A DNA stretch of 64,000 nucleotides from Streptomyces roseolilacinus (GTDB taxonomy: Bacteria; Actinomycetota; Actinomycetes; Streptomycetales; Streptomycetaceae), in NCBI RefSeq assembly GCF_014649335.1, contig NZ_BMSV01000011.1, forward strand, positions 1-64,000, in the 5' to 3' direction. Below, one piece after another: positions 9,298 to 17,608 of the stretch. A model generated the notes under the pieces. It ran no database searches and was not told the origin of the DNA. It saw only the letters and a program-made list of their open reading frames with translations. Position 1 is the first letter of the stretch; the number at the start of each line of letters is the position of its first letter. The position numbers were made by a program, and so were the translations under genes.

Positions 9298-9718
9298 GCG
9301 TTCACCGTACCCACGGGGGGTGACGGTCCGTATCCGCCTGTGGACGGCGATGTCTGGGTCCCAGGCCCTAGGTCCTCGCACGGATGCCGTGGAAGGGTCC
9401 GGAAAGCACCACACGCAAAGCATTGCTGCCGCAACAATCGGTGAGCTCGACGGGGGCCCGGTGTGAGGCCGCGCATAGGACCCAGGTCACGTACGAGCCT
9501 CCGTAGTGGAACCGTAATGGGACATATCAGTGCTGGTCGGGCGAGCGTCAGGGCCGAGTGGGGGCCGCGCGCCGCACCTCCTGATCCACTACCCGGGGTC
9601 GTACGTCACACCTTTGCCTCGGGTTTTTGCGGCCGCTAAGAATTGCTCCCGTCGCCCGCCAAGCCAGGCGCAACGCCGCCCGGCGTGCGACTCCCGCGAT
9701 TCGAAGAGGTACGACTGT
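9298..9718. other. 421-bp divergent intergenic region
   Basis: It holds the promoters of the histidine kinase (leftward) and of the transglycosylase gene (rightward). I looked for the c-di-AMP (ydaO) riboswitch often found before Streptomyces cell-wall hydrolase genes and do not see its conserved GGGGAA/GGUGCC cores. No further gene is supported. Confidence 0.6.
9614..9642 (+). promoter_or_regulatory. Candidate promoter of the transglycosylase gene
   Basis: TTGCCT (9614-9619) and TAAGAA (9637-9642) are separated by 17 bp, about 77 bases before the ATG. It is a moderate match to the housekeeping consensus only. Confidence 0.35.
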
Positions 9719-10465
9719 ATGTCCCCGTCCAGCACCCCTGGTCTCAGCCGTCTCAAGAAGAACCACAAGCTCTCCCTCGCCGGCGTGGCAGCCGTCGGCG
9801 TCGCCGCCCTCTCCTTCTCCCTGGTCCCGGGCCCCGCCTCGGCCAAGGCGGAGGTCGCGGAGGTGGCCGCCGCTCCGGCCGCCGCCTGGAGCGGTTACCA
9901 GAGCGCGGAACTGCAGGCCGGCATCGCCGGACAGAAGTCGGCGTTCGAGGTGAAGGCCGCCGCCGAGACGAAGGCGAAGGCCGCGGCCGCCGCCAAGGTC
10001 AAGGCCGCCGCCAAGGCGAAGGCCGCGGCCGCCGCGAAGGCGGAGGCCGCAGCGGCCGCCGAGGCGAAGGCCCAGGTCGCCGCCAAGGAGCGCCTCGTCG
10101 TCAAGACCGTCGCGAGCCGTGCCGCCGCGCGCACGCCGGTGTACGCGAACAACCTCGACGGATGGATCCGCGAGGCGCTCGACATCATGAAGAAGCACGA
10201 CATCCCGGGCACCTACGAGGGCATCCACCGCAACATCATGCGGGAGTCCAGCGGCAACCCGAACGCGATCAACGACTGGGACATCAACGCCCGCAACGGC
10301 GTCCCGTCCATCGGCCTGCTCCAGGTCATCAAGCCGACGTTCGACGCGTACCACATCCCCGGCACGAAGAAGAGCCAGTGGGACCCGGTCGCCAACATCG
10401 TCGCCGCGTGCAACTACGCGGCCGACCGGTACGGCTCCATGGACAACGTCGACAGCGCGTACTGA
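9719..10465 (+). CDS. Secreted lytic transglycosylase (SLT domain)
   Basis: 248 aa. Signal peptide at residues 1-42 (KKNHKLSLAGVAAVGVAALSF ... PASA|KA), then an Ala/Lys-rich helical stalk of about 70 residues, then a C-terminal SLT-type domain (about 165-248) with the catalytic Glu in NIMRESSGNP, GVPSIGLLQVI and the terminal AACNYAADRYGS. It should cleave peptidoglycan glycan strands outside the cell during growth or spore germination. ATG 9719 follows GAAGAGG; the upstream in-frame extension is not secretable. The protein ends directly after the catalytic domain. Confidence 0.9.
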   Translation: MSPSSTPGLSRLKKNHKLSLAGVAAVGVAALSFSLVPGPASAKAEVAEVAAAPAAAWSGYQSAELQAGIAGQKSAFEVKAAAETKAKAAAAAKVKAAAKAKAAAAAKAEAAAAAEAKAQVAAKERLVVKTVASRAAARTPVYANNLDGWIREALDIMKKHDIPGTYEGIHRNIMRESSGNPNAINDWDINARNGVPSIGLLQVIKPTFDAYHIPGTKKSQWDPVANIVAACNYAADRYGSMDNVDSAY

Positions 10466-10481
10466 CCCGCGACGACGTGGA

Positions 10482-10512
10482 AAGGGCGGCACCCCGGTGG
10501 GGTGCCGCCCTT
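10482..10512. terminator. Bidirectional terminator between transglycosylase and FHA-ABC genes
   Basis: Perfect 14-bp stem AAGGGCGGCACCCC / GGGGTGCCGCCCTT with a 3-base loop. It is flanked by A and T on its two sides, so it can serve both convergent genes. Confidence 0.85.
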
Positions 10513-10531
10513 CACGCGTGCGCGCCGCCGG

Positions 10532-13153
10532 TCACTTGCGCATGACCTCCGGCTCGTGGCGGCGCAGCAGGCGCGCCACGAGGAAGCCGAGGACGACGGC
10601 CATGGCGAGCAGCACCGACACGTTCATGCTCCACTGGCCCACGCCGTGCTCCCACAGCGGGTCCAGGTCGGTGGGGTTCTTGTGGTCCCACGGCGGCATG
10701 AGGTGCGCCAGGTCGAGGGTGGCGCCCGCGCCGGCGATGGCCCAGCGGGACGGCATGAGCCAGGCGAACTGCTCCAGGCCCGGCGAGCCGTACACCTTGA
10801 ACAGGATGCCGGTGAAGACGACCTGGACGATCGCGAACATGACCAGCAGCGGCATGGTCTTCTCGGCGGTCTTCACCAGGGCCGAGATGACCAGGCCGAC
10901 CATCATCGAGGTCAGGCCGAGCGCGATGACGACGACGCACAGCTCGACGGCGGGCGGCATGATCAGGCCCTCGACGGGCAGCTCGCGCGGGATGAAGCCG
11001 ATGGCGCAGATGATGACGCCCTGGAAGGCCGTGATGAGGCCGAGGACGATCACCTTGGACATCAGGTACGCCGAGCGGGACAGGCCGGTGGCGCGTTCCC
11101 GTTCGTAGATCACCCGCTCCTTGATGAGCTCCCGCACGGAGTTGGCGGCGCCCGAGAAGCACATGCCGACCGCGAGGATGAGCATGATCGTGCCGGCGTC
11201 GCCGTTGAACCGGGACGGCGGCGTCGGCGGGGCCAGGCCGAAGTCGGCCGGGATGACGACGGAGACCGCGCCGAGGACCGCCGGGAGGATGACCATCAGG
11301 GCGAGGAAGCCCCGGTCGGAGGCGATCACGGAGACGTACCGGCGGATCAGGGTCCACAGCTGGGCGCCCCAGCTCTGCGGCTTGGGCGGCTTGGCGGCGG
11401 ACTGCGCCGGCATCTGGACCGGCTGGGCGGCGACGGCGTCGATGTCCGCCGCGTACAGCTGGTAGTGCTGCGAGCCCTTCCAGCGGCCGGCCCAGTCGTA
11501 GTCGCGGTAGTTCTCGAAGGCGGAGAAGACGTCCGCCCACGTCTCGTACCCGAAGAAGTTCAGCGCCTCCTCCGGCGGGCCGAAGTAGGCCACCGAACCG
11601 CCGGGCGCCATCACCAGCAGCTTGTCGCAGAGCGCCAGCTCGGCGACGGAGTGGGTGACGACGAGGACCGTGCGGCCGTCGTCGGCGAGGCCGCGCAGCA
11701 GCTGCATGACGTCGCGGTCCATGCCCGGGTCGAGGCCGGAGGTCGGCTCGTCCAGGAAGATCAGGGACGGCTTGGTCAGCAGCTCCAGGGCGACGGAGAC
11801 GCGCTTGCGCTGGCCACCGGAGAGGGAGGTGACCTTCTTCTCCTTGTGGATGTCGAGCTTCAGCTCGCGCAGCACCTCGTCGATGCGGGCCTCGCGCTCG
11901 GCCGTGGCGGTGTCGCCGGGGAAGCGGAGCTTCGCCGCGTACCGCAGCGCCTTCTGGACGGTCAGCTCCTTGTGGAGGATGTCGTCCTGCGGGACCAGGC
12001 CGATGCGCTGGCGCAGCTCGGCGAACTGCTTGTAGAGGCTGCGGTTGTCGTAGAGGACGTCGCCCTGGTCGGCCGGGCGGTACCCGGTGAGCGCCTTGAG
12101 GAGCGTCGACTTCCCGGAGCCGGACGGGCCGATGACGCCGATCAACGACTTCTCCGGGACGCCGAAGGAGACGTCCTTCAGGATCTGCTTGCCGCCGTCG
12201 ACGGTGACCGTGAGGTGGCGGGCCGAGAAGGAGACCTCGCCGGTGTCGACGAACTCCTCCAGCCGGTCGCCGACGATCCGGAACGTCGAGTGGCCGACGC
12301 CGACGATGTCGTTCGGGCCGATGAGGACGGTGCCCGACTTGGCGATCGGCTGGCCGTTGACGTACGTGCCGTTGTGCGCGCCCAGGTCGCGCAGTTCGAA
12401 GCGGCCGTCCGGGTGCGCGGTGAACTCGGCGTGGTGGCGCGAGACCTGGAGGTCGGAGACGACCAGGTCGTTCTCGAGCGCGCGGCCGATGCGCATGACG
12501 CGGCCCAGGGCCAGCTGGTGGAAGGTGGTGGGGCTGCGGTCCCCCCCGTACGCGGGGGACGCGGGCGCCTGGTGGGCCGCCGCGCCGCCCTGCTGGTGCG
12601 GGATCTGCTGGTGCGGGATCTGCTGCTGCCAGCCGGGCTGCTCCTGGTGGTGCTGCGGCTGGTGGTGCTGCTGCTGCGGCTGGTGGTACTGGTGCTGCTG
12701 TTGCGGGGCTTGTGCCGCGTGGGCCTGCTGGCCCGGCCAGGGCTGCTGTGCCTGCGGCGCCTGGGCGTGGTACGCGGCGTCGGCCGCGGGTGCGGCGTGG
12801 GCCGCGGGTGCGGCGTGGGCGGCGGGCGCGGCGTGGGCGGCGGGCGCGGCGGCACCGGTGAAGTCCAGCCGCGGGCCGTCGGTGGCGTTGCCCAGGTGCA
12901 CGACGGCACCCGGTCCGATTTCCATCTGGTGGATCCGCTGGCCCTGCACATAGGTGCCGTTGGTGGAGCCGTGGTCCTCGATGACCCAACTCCGGCCCCC
13001 CCAGCTCACCGTGGCGTGCCGCCACGAGACCCTGGCGTCGTCGATCACCACGTCGCCCTGCGGGTCGCGCCCGAGGGTGTACGACCTGGACGGATCGAGG
13101 GTCCAGGTCCTTTCGTTCAGTTCCAGTACGAGTTCCGGCACTCCATGCCCCAC
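10532..13153 (-). CDS. FHA-FHA-ABC transporter fusion, ATPase and permease (Rv1747-like)
   Basis: 873 aa. N-terminal FHA domain (about 1-100; GRDPQGDVVIDD, HGSTNGTYV); low-complexity linker (about 100-205) with four APAAHA-type hexapeptide repeats, then Gln/His-rich; second FHA (about 215-305; GRALENDLVV, HNGTYVNG); ABC ATPase (about 320-560; Walker A GPSGSGKST, signature LSGGQRKR, Walker B LIFLDEPTSGLD); and an ABC-2 permease with about six membrane segments (610-865). The order matches M. tuberculosis Rv1747, an exporter controlled by Ser/Thr kinase PknF through the FHA domains. Substrate unknown; cell-envelope lipid or glycan export is an inference. GTG start. Confidence 0.93.
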   Translation of the reverse strand: MGHGVPELVLELNERTWTLDPSRSYTLGRDPQGDVVIDDARVSWRHATVSWGGRSWVIEDHGSTNGTYVQGQRIHQMEIGPGAVVHLGNATDGPRLDFTGAAAPAAHAAPAAHAAPAAHAAPAADAAYHAQAPQAQQPWPGQQAHAAQAPQQQHQYHQPQQQHHQPQHHQEQPGWQQQIPHQQIPHQQGGAAAHQAPASPAYGGDRSPTTFHQLALGRVMRIGRALENDLVVSDLQVSRHHAEFTAHPDGRFELRDLGAHNGTYVNGQPIAKSGTVLIGPNDIVGVGHSTFRIVGDRLEEFVDTGEVSFSARHLTVTVDGGKQILKDVSFGVPEKSLIGVIGPSGSGKSTLLKALTGYRPADQGDVLYDNRSLYKQFAELRQRIGLVPQDDILHKELTVQKALRYAAKLRFPGDTATAEREARIDEVLRELKLDIHKEKKVTSLSGGQRKRVSVALELLTKPSLIFLDEPTSGLDPGMDRDVMQLLRGLADDGRTVLVVTHSVAELALCDKLLVMAPGGSVAYFGPPEEALNFFGYETWADVFSAFENYRDYDWAGRWKGSQHYQLYAADIDAVAAQPVQMPAQSAAKPPKPQSWGAQLWTLIRRYVSVIASDRGFLALMVILPAVLGAVSVVIPADFGLAPPTPPSRFNGDAGTIMLILAVGMCFSGAANSVRELIKERVIYERERATGLSRSAYLMSKVIVLGLITAFQGVIICAIGFIPRELPVEGLIMPPAVELCVVVIALGLTSMMVGLVISALVKTAEKTMPLLVMFAIVQVVFTGILFKVYGSPGLEQFAWLMPSRWAIAGAGATLDLAHLMPPWDHKNPTDLDPLWEHGVGQWSMNVSVLLAMAVVLGFLVARLLRRHEPEVMRK

Positions 13154-13585
13154 GTAGTTGTCCCCCGAGGTACCCCCGTCGCTGGGAGTCTAGGGATGGC
13201 GAACATCGAGGAGGAACTATTTCAGGCCCGGTCCCCGATCCGAAAGTCGGGCGGTGTGAAGACCCCGGGCGCCCCGGGGGAACGGCGGCCGGCCCGGTCG
13301 GCGAATGGGACGCCCGGGCCCCTACCCGGGCATCCCGCCGCCCCGAAGGGACGGCGGCCGGCGCGGCGGTAAGCCCCGGCACGGCCCGGCGTTCCTGACA
13401 CGCGCGCGGGCCCCGCCGTGCCGCCGCCGAGGGGCGCCGGGCGGGGAACCCGAACGGCCCCCCGCCGCGTCCGGGTGGGAGAGGGGCGGGTTCCGCGCCG
13501 CCCCGGCCCCGCGCTCCGGGCGGGGTGTCCGCTGGACGGGACGGGGGCGGTGGGCATCCGACGGGCCGGATACGGTGGAGGGACC
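13154..13585. other. 432-bp divergent intergenic region between FHA-ABC and serB
   Basis: A plausible leftward -10 (TAGACT, minus strand, 13187-13192) lies about 30 bp before the FHA-ABC start. The rest is extremely GC-rich, with several overlapping small inverted repeats built from GGCCGG and CCCGGG. I see no supported gene or RNA. Confidence 0.55.
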
Positions 13586-14791
13586 ATGAGCGCATCACAG
13601 ACCTCAGACGTTCCCACCCTTCTCGTGAAGATCTTCGGGAAGGACCGTCCCGGGATCACCGCCGGGCTGTTCGACACCCTTGCCGCGTTCTCCGTCGACG
13701 TCGTCGACATCGAGCAGGTCGTCACCCGCGGCCGTATCGTCCTGTGCGCGCTCGTCACCGAGCCGACCGCCGGGACGGAGGGGGAACTGCGGGCCACCGT
13801 CCACAGCTGGGCCGAGTCGCTGAAGCTCCAGGCGGAGATCATCTCCGGTACCGGCGACAACCGGCCCCGCGGGCACGGGCGTTCCCACGTGACCGTCCTC
13901 GGCAACCCGCTGACCGCGGAGAACTCGGCGGCCATAGCGGCCACGATCACCCGCACCGGCGGCAACATCGACCGCATCTTCCGGCTGGCCAAGTACCCGG
14001 TGACCGCCGTGGAGTTCGCCGTCTCCGGCGTGGAGACCGAGCCGCTGCGCACCGCGCTCGCCACCGAGGGGCACGAGCTGGGCGTGGACGTGGCCGTCGT
14101 GTCGGCCGGGCTGCACCGGCGGGCGCAGCGGCTGGTGGTGATGGACGTCGACTCGACGCTGATCCAGGACGAGGTCATCGAGCTGTTCGCCGCCCACGCG
14201 GGGTGCGAGGGGGCGGTCGCGGAGATCACCGCCGCTGCGATGCGCGGTGAGCTGGACTTCGAGCAGTCGCTGCACGCGCGCGTGGCGCTGCTGGAGGGCC
14301 TGGACGAGTCGGTCGTGGACAAGGTGCGGTCCGAGGTGCGGCTGACGCCCGGCGCCCGCACCCTGATCCGTACGCTGAAACGACTCGGCTACCAGGTCGG
14401 CGTCGTGTCCGGCGGGTTCACCCAGGTCACGGACGACCTGAAGACGCGGCTCGGCCTGGACTTCGCGTCCGCCAACACGCTGGAGATCGTCGACGGCAGG
14501 CTGACCGGCCGGGTGACCGGCGAGATCGTGGACCGGGCCGGGAAGGCGCGGCTGCTGCGCCGGTTCGCGGAGGAGGCGGGCGTGCCGCTCGCCCAGACCG
14601 TGGCGGTCGGCGACGGCGCGAACGACCTGGACATGCTGAACGCGGCCGGTCTCGGCGTGGCCTTCAACGCCAAGCCGGTGGTCCGCAGGGCCGCCGACAC
14701 CGCGGTCAACGTGCCGTTCCTGGACACCGTGCTGTACCTGCTGGGCATCACCCGCGAAGAGGTGGAGACGGCGGACGCCGGGCCCGCGTGA
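13586..14791 (+). CDS. serB: Phosphoserine phosphatase with N-terminal ACT domains
   Basis: 401 aa. Two ACT-like regulatory domains (about 10-90 and 100-175) precede a HAD-superfamily phosphatase: motif I VVMDVDSTLIQDE with nucleophile D187, motif II VVSGGF, motif III Lys in VDRAGKA, and motif IV VAVGDGANDLDML. It makes L-serine from phosphoserine, the last step of serine synthesis; the ACT pair suggests feedback control by serine or another amino acid, as in mycobacterial SerB2. ATG 13586 follows GGAGGG; the open frame upstream is Arg/Pro-rich non-coding. Confidence 0.95.
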   Translation: MSASQTSDVPTLLVKIFGKDRPGITAGLFDTLAAFSVDVVDIEQVVTRGRIVLCALVTEPTAGTEGELRATVHSWAESLKLQAEIISGTGDNRPRGHGRSHVTVLGNPLTAENSAAIAATITRTGGNIDRIFRLAKYPVTAVEFAVSGVETEPLRTALATEGHELGVDVAVVSAGLHRRAQRLVVMDVDSTLIQDEVIELFAAHAGCEGAVAEITAAAMRGELDFEQSLHARVALLEGLDESVVDKVRSEVRLTPGARTLIRTLKRLGYQVGVVSGGFTQVTDDLKTRLGLDFASANTLEIVDGRLTGRVTGEIVDRAGKARLLRRFAEEAGVPLAQTVAVGDGANDLDMLNAAGLGVAFNAKPVVRRAADTAVNVPFLDTVLYLLGITREEVETADAGPA

Positions 14792-14810
14792 CGCGCGGCC
14801 CCGCGGGGAC

Positions 14811-14851
14811 GACGGCGGCCCGGACACCGCGTGGGTGTCCGGGCCGCCGTC
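14811..14851. terminator. Bidirectional terminator between serB and sixA
   Basis: Perfect 18-bp stem GACGGCGGCCCGGACACC / GGTGTCCGGGCCGCCGTC with a 5-base loop, in the 81-bp gap between convergent stops. Confidence 0.85.
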
Positions 14852-14872
14852 CTTCCGCCGTGCGGGCGCGCG

Positions 14873-15391
14873 TCACGCGTGGGGCGCCCAGAAGTCGACG
14901 AGCCTGCCGACGCCGTGCTCCACGGACTTCCACGCGCCGTCGAAGGTGAGGACGGCGAGGGCGGAGGTCGGGAACCCGCTGCGGTTCATCCTGGTCAGGA
15001 TGTCGCCGTCGGCCTCGCCCGCGAGGGCGTCGGCGAGGGCGTGGACACCGGGGTTGTGCCCGACGAGGAGGAGGTCCCTCACCTCCTCGGGGGTCTCGTT
15101 GAGCACCGCGATCAGTTCGCCGAGGGACGCTTCGTAGATGCGCTCGTCGTAGAGGGTCCTGGGCCGCTGGGGCAGCTCGGAGACCACCAGCTTCCACGTC
15201 TCGCGGGTCCGCACGGCGGTCGAGCACAGGGTCAGGTCGGGGGTGATGCCGACGCCGGCGAGCCGGCGCCCGGCGAGGGGCGCCTCCTGGCGGCCGCGGT
15301 CGGCGAGCGGACGCTCGTGGTCGGAGTCCTGGGACCACTCGGCCTTCGCGTGCCGCAGTAGCACGATCCTGCGAGGTGTATCGACGCTCAT
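14873..15391 (-). CDS. sixA: SixA-type phosphohistidine phosphatase (histidine phosphatase family)
   Basis: 172 aa. The RHG-type motif IVLLRHAKAEW (catalytic His about H15) is followed by RPLADRGRQEA, the CSTAVRTRET block, and the second catalytic His in LLLVGHNPGVHAL. It dephosphorylates phosphohistidine on proteins such as HPt domains in E. coli; the partner here is unknown. ATG 15391 begins MSVDTPRR; an upstream in-frame extension has no coding bias. Convergent with serB. Confidence 0.9.
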   Translation of the reverse strand: MSVDTPRRIVLLRHAKAEWSQDSDHERPLADRGRQEAPLAGRRLAGVGITPDLTLCSTAVRTRETWKLVVSELPQRPRTLYDERIYEASLGELIAVLNETPEEVRDLLLVGHNPGVHALADALAGEADGDILTRMNRSGFPTSALAVLTFDGAWKSVEHGVGRLVDFWAPHA

Positions 15392-15468
15392 GTCCCCAGC
15401 TTCGCACGAAACGGACCCTGTGGCGCAGGGCGTTGACGCGTTGGACCTGCACGGGTGAGCGGGGGTCC

Positions 15469-15693
15469 CTAGGGCGTGAGGGTGTGCCGGAGCTGGTCGA
15501 CGATCCGGCCCACGGCGGGCTCGGCGCCCGCCCCTGGGGCCTGCCCCGGCGCCGTCAGGAGCAGGAACAGGGCGGTGAAGGCGGCGACGGGCGGGGCGAC
15601 GGCCCACCAGGGCAGCCGGGCGCGCACCCCGCCGGTGCCCGCGGCCGCACCGCCGCCGGTGGCGTGGGTCCGGGTGGGTGTACGGGCCGGCAT
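15469..15693 (-). CDS. Small single-pass membrane protein, unknown function
   Basis: 74 aa with one hydrophobic segment (about residues 28-48, LPWWAVAPPVAAFTALFLLL) between a Thr/Arg/Gly-rich N-terminus and a short C-terminus ending VGRIVDQLRHTLTP. ATG start with GAGGGAGGC upstream. I recognise no family. It could be co-transcribed with sixA downstream (78 bp gap). Confidence 0.6.
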   Translation of the reverse strand: MPARTPTRTHATGGGAAAGTGGVRARLPWWAVAPPVAAFTALFLLLTAPGQAPGAGAEPAVGRIVDQLRHTLTP

Positions 15694-15796
15694 GGCCGCC
15701 TCCCTCGTCGTCGCGGGTCCGTGGTGGGCCCCACGCTACGAAGTGGTGGCGGCGCGCCCCTCCGGTGATCCACCCACGCGACCCCGACAGCCGCCC

Positions 15797-16012
15797 CTAG
15801 GGAGTGTCTTCGAAGTGGCGTCGTTCGCCCGTAGGGCGGGGCGGGCGGCGTCTGGTGCGTGCGATCGCAAGGCGGAGGAGGGAGCCACTGCGGAGCATTG
15901 GCGACCGACGACAACGCGGCTGGGGGTCCCCCCTGCTCGAGCGCAGCCGAGAGCTCGGGGGAGGGCGTGCCAGGCGTCGGCAGGCAGACGGGACTTTGAA
16001 GACACGACCTAG
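15797..16012. mobile_element. MITE-like element, about 208 bp, with terminal inverted repeats and CTAG duplication
   Basis: The ends are imperfect inverted repeats: left GGAGTGTCTTCGAAGTGG (15801) and right, read inward, GTCGTGTCTTCAAAGTCC (ending 16008), 13 of 18 identical. Both are flanked by CTAG (15797-15800 and 16009-16012), a likely target-site duplication and a rare tetramer in this genome type. There is no transposase frame inside. The interior holds the hairpin-forming GGGGGTCCCCCCTGCTCGAG ... CTCGGGGGAG word that recurs in many Streptomyces. I infer a non-autonomous relative of an IS5-type element. Confidence 0.65.
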
Positions 16013-16073
16013 GGGACGGGGCGGCCCCGGGTCCGGACGGGTCAGGCCGGGGCCGGGAGGGAGGCGCGGGCGG

Positions 16074-16190
16074 TCAGGGGGAGGCGATCGAGGCGAGGAT
16101 TCCGATCACCACGCCGATCGCGAGCATGGCGCCGAAGACGGCGAGCAGCTTCTTCTGGCCGTTCTGGGGGTTCGGGTCGAGCACAGGCAT
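16074..16190 (-). CDS. SGM_5486-type transporter-associated micropeptide
   Basis: 38 aa: MPVLDPNPQNGQKKLL then a single hydrophobic helix (VFGAMLAIGVVIGILAS). It matches the tiny conserved Streptomyces family known as SGM_5486 transporter-associated protein, always found next to an MFS transporter. ATG at 16188-16190; the longer open frame that runs through this gene belongs to a shadow. It lies 17 bp downstream of the MFS transporter stop and is probably translated from the same message. It may be a small subunit or stabiliser of the transporter (inference). Confidence 0.75.
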   Translation of the reverse strand: MPVLDPNPQNGQKKLLAVFGAMLAIGVVIGILASIASP

Positions 16191-16207
16191 GGGGCCAGTC
16201 TCGCATC

Positions 16208-17518
16208 TCAGGCCTCGTCCTCGATCGTCCGGTCCCGTCCGGCCAGCACCCCGGCCGCCATCTGGGGGACGATCAGGGCCGCCATCAGGGCGAGGGGTGC
16301 GGTCCAGCCGCCGCTGTGCTGGTACAGGGCGCCGACGAGGATCGGCCCGGGGACCGAGAGGAGGTAGCCGGCGCACTGGGCGAAGGCGGAGAGCCGCACG
16401 ACACCGGTGCCCGTCCGGGCCCGCATGCCGATCATGGTGAGGGCGAGCGGGAAGGCGCAGTTGGAGATGCCGAGCAGGACCGCCCAGAGCCAGGCGCCGG
16501 CGGCCGGCGCGGTGAGCAGCCCGGCGTACCCGGCGAGCCCGGACAGGCCGAGGGCGACCACGATCGGGCCCTGCTGCCGCATCCGGCCGGCGACGCGCGG
16601 GATGACGAAGGCGAGGGGGACGCCCATGACCATGGTGACGGCCAGCAGGACGCCCGCGGTCCCGGCGGGGACGCCCGCGTCGCGGAAGATCTGCGGGAGC
16701 CAGCCCATGGTGATGTACGCGCCGGTGGCCTGGAGGCCGAAGAAGCAGGCGAGCGCCCAGGCCGTACGGCTCCGGGCCACGCGCGGCCCGGCCGGCGGGG
16801 CGGCGTCCGCGGCGGGGGCGGGGCTCGCGGCGGGGGCGGCGGCCGCGGACGCGCGGCGGTCCCGTACCACCGGGATCCAGGGCAGGACCGCGAGGACGGC
16901 CAGGGCCGCCCACACGCCCAGGCCGGCGCGCCAGCCGCCGCCCAGGGCGGCGGTGAGCGGGACGGTGACGGCCGCCGCGAGGGAGGTGCCCAGGGCCAGG
17001 GCCATCGAGTACAGGCCGGTCATCGTGCCGACGCGGTCGGGGAAGTAGCGCTTGACGATGACGGGCATCAGCACGTTGCTGAGGGCGATGCCCATCAGGG
17101 CGAGGGCGCTCGCGGCGAGGAAGCCCGGCGTGCCGCCCGCGAAGGGGCGGACGGCCACGCCGACGGCGATCGCCACCATGCCCGCGCAGACCACCGCGGC
17201 CCCGCCGAAGCGGCGGGCGAGGCGCGGCGCGGCGACGCCGAAGACGGCGAAGCACAGCGGCGGCACCGAGGTGAGGAGGCCCGCGACGCCGCCGCTCATG
17301 TGGAGGCCGGTGCGGACCTCCTCCAGGAGCGCGCCGAGGCTGGTGATGGCCGGGCGGAGGTTGAGCGCGGCGAGGACGAGACCGACGACGAGGAGGCGGG
17401 TGAGCCAGGTGCCGGAGGACGCCGCCGCGGCGGCCGGCGCGGTCCGGGGCGGCGGGTCCGCCGGGCGGGGGGCGGTGCGTACGGGACTGCGCGTCGGGGT
17501 CTGCGGCTCGTCGGACAT
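16208..17518 (-). CDS. CynX/NimT family MFS transporter
   Basis: 436 aa, about 12 membrane segments starting at residue 33, after a Thr/Pro-rich cytosolic N-terminus. Visible MFS landmarks include LNLRPAITSLGALLEEV, typical of the CynX/NimT (cyanate/2-nitroimidazole) branch, and PRLARRFGGA between helices 2 and 3. Substrate is unknown. Divergent from a FadR-type regulator across 90 bp containing palindromes and a TATGAT -10, so it is likely controlled by that regulator. Confidence 0.9.
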   Translation of the reverse strand: MSDEPQTPTRSPVRTAPRPADPPPRTAPAAAAASSGTWLTRLLVVGLVLAALNLRPAITSLGALLEEVRTGLHMSGGVAGLLTSVPPLCFAVFGVAAPRLARRFGGAAVVCAGMVAIAVGVAVRPFAGGTPGFLAASALALMGIALSNVLMPVIVKRYFPDRVGTMTGLYSMALALGTSLAAAVTVPLTAALGGGWRAGLGVWAALAVLAVLPWIPVVRDRRASAAAAPAASPAPAADAAPPAGPRVARSRTAWALACFFGLQATGAYITMGWLPQIFRDAGVPAGTAGVLLAVTMVMGVPLAFVIPRVAGRMRQQGPIVVALGLSGLAGYAGLLTAPAAGAWLWAVLLGISNCAFPLALTMIGMRARTGTGVVRLSAFAQCAGYLLSVPGPILVGALYQHSGGWTAPLALMAALIVPQMAAGVLAGRDRTIEDEA

Positions 17519-17524
17519 ACGCCC

Positions 17525-17558
17525 ATCATAGAATCATGGGATGATTGGTTGTCCAATC
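17525..17558. promoter_or_regulatory. Divergent operator region with two palindromes and a leftward promoter
   Basis: AATCAT-GGG-ATGATT (17532-17546) and GATTGG-TTGT-CCAATC (17543-17558) are overlapping perfect 6-bp-arm palindromes. On the minus strand TATGAT (17525-17530) is a near-perfect -10 for the MFS gene, with TGGACA about 19 bp upstream inside the second palindrome. Binding by the adjacent FadR/GntR protein would block this promoter. Confidence 0.6.
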
Positions 17559-17608
17559 GTGAACGAACTTCCGTCGAACCAGTCCCGAACCCGAGACGAG
17601 GAAGAACC

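Noticed and set aside
9298..9718. Possible c-di-AMP (ydaO) riboswitch before the transglycosylase gene
   Set aside because: Expected for this gene class in Streptomyces, but the conserved core motifs are not visible.
10512..13598. A 1028-aa open frame on the minus strand overlapping the FHA-ABC gene
   Set aside because: Arg/Pro/His-rich shadow produced by high GC; the overlapping 873-aa frame has full FHA, ABC and permease domains.
16316..17608. N-terminal extension of the FadR gene frame into the MFS gene
   Set aside because: Asp/Gly/Ala-rich antisense reading; the GntR domain starts at ATG 17609 with its own ribosome site.
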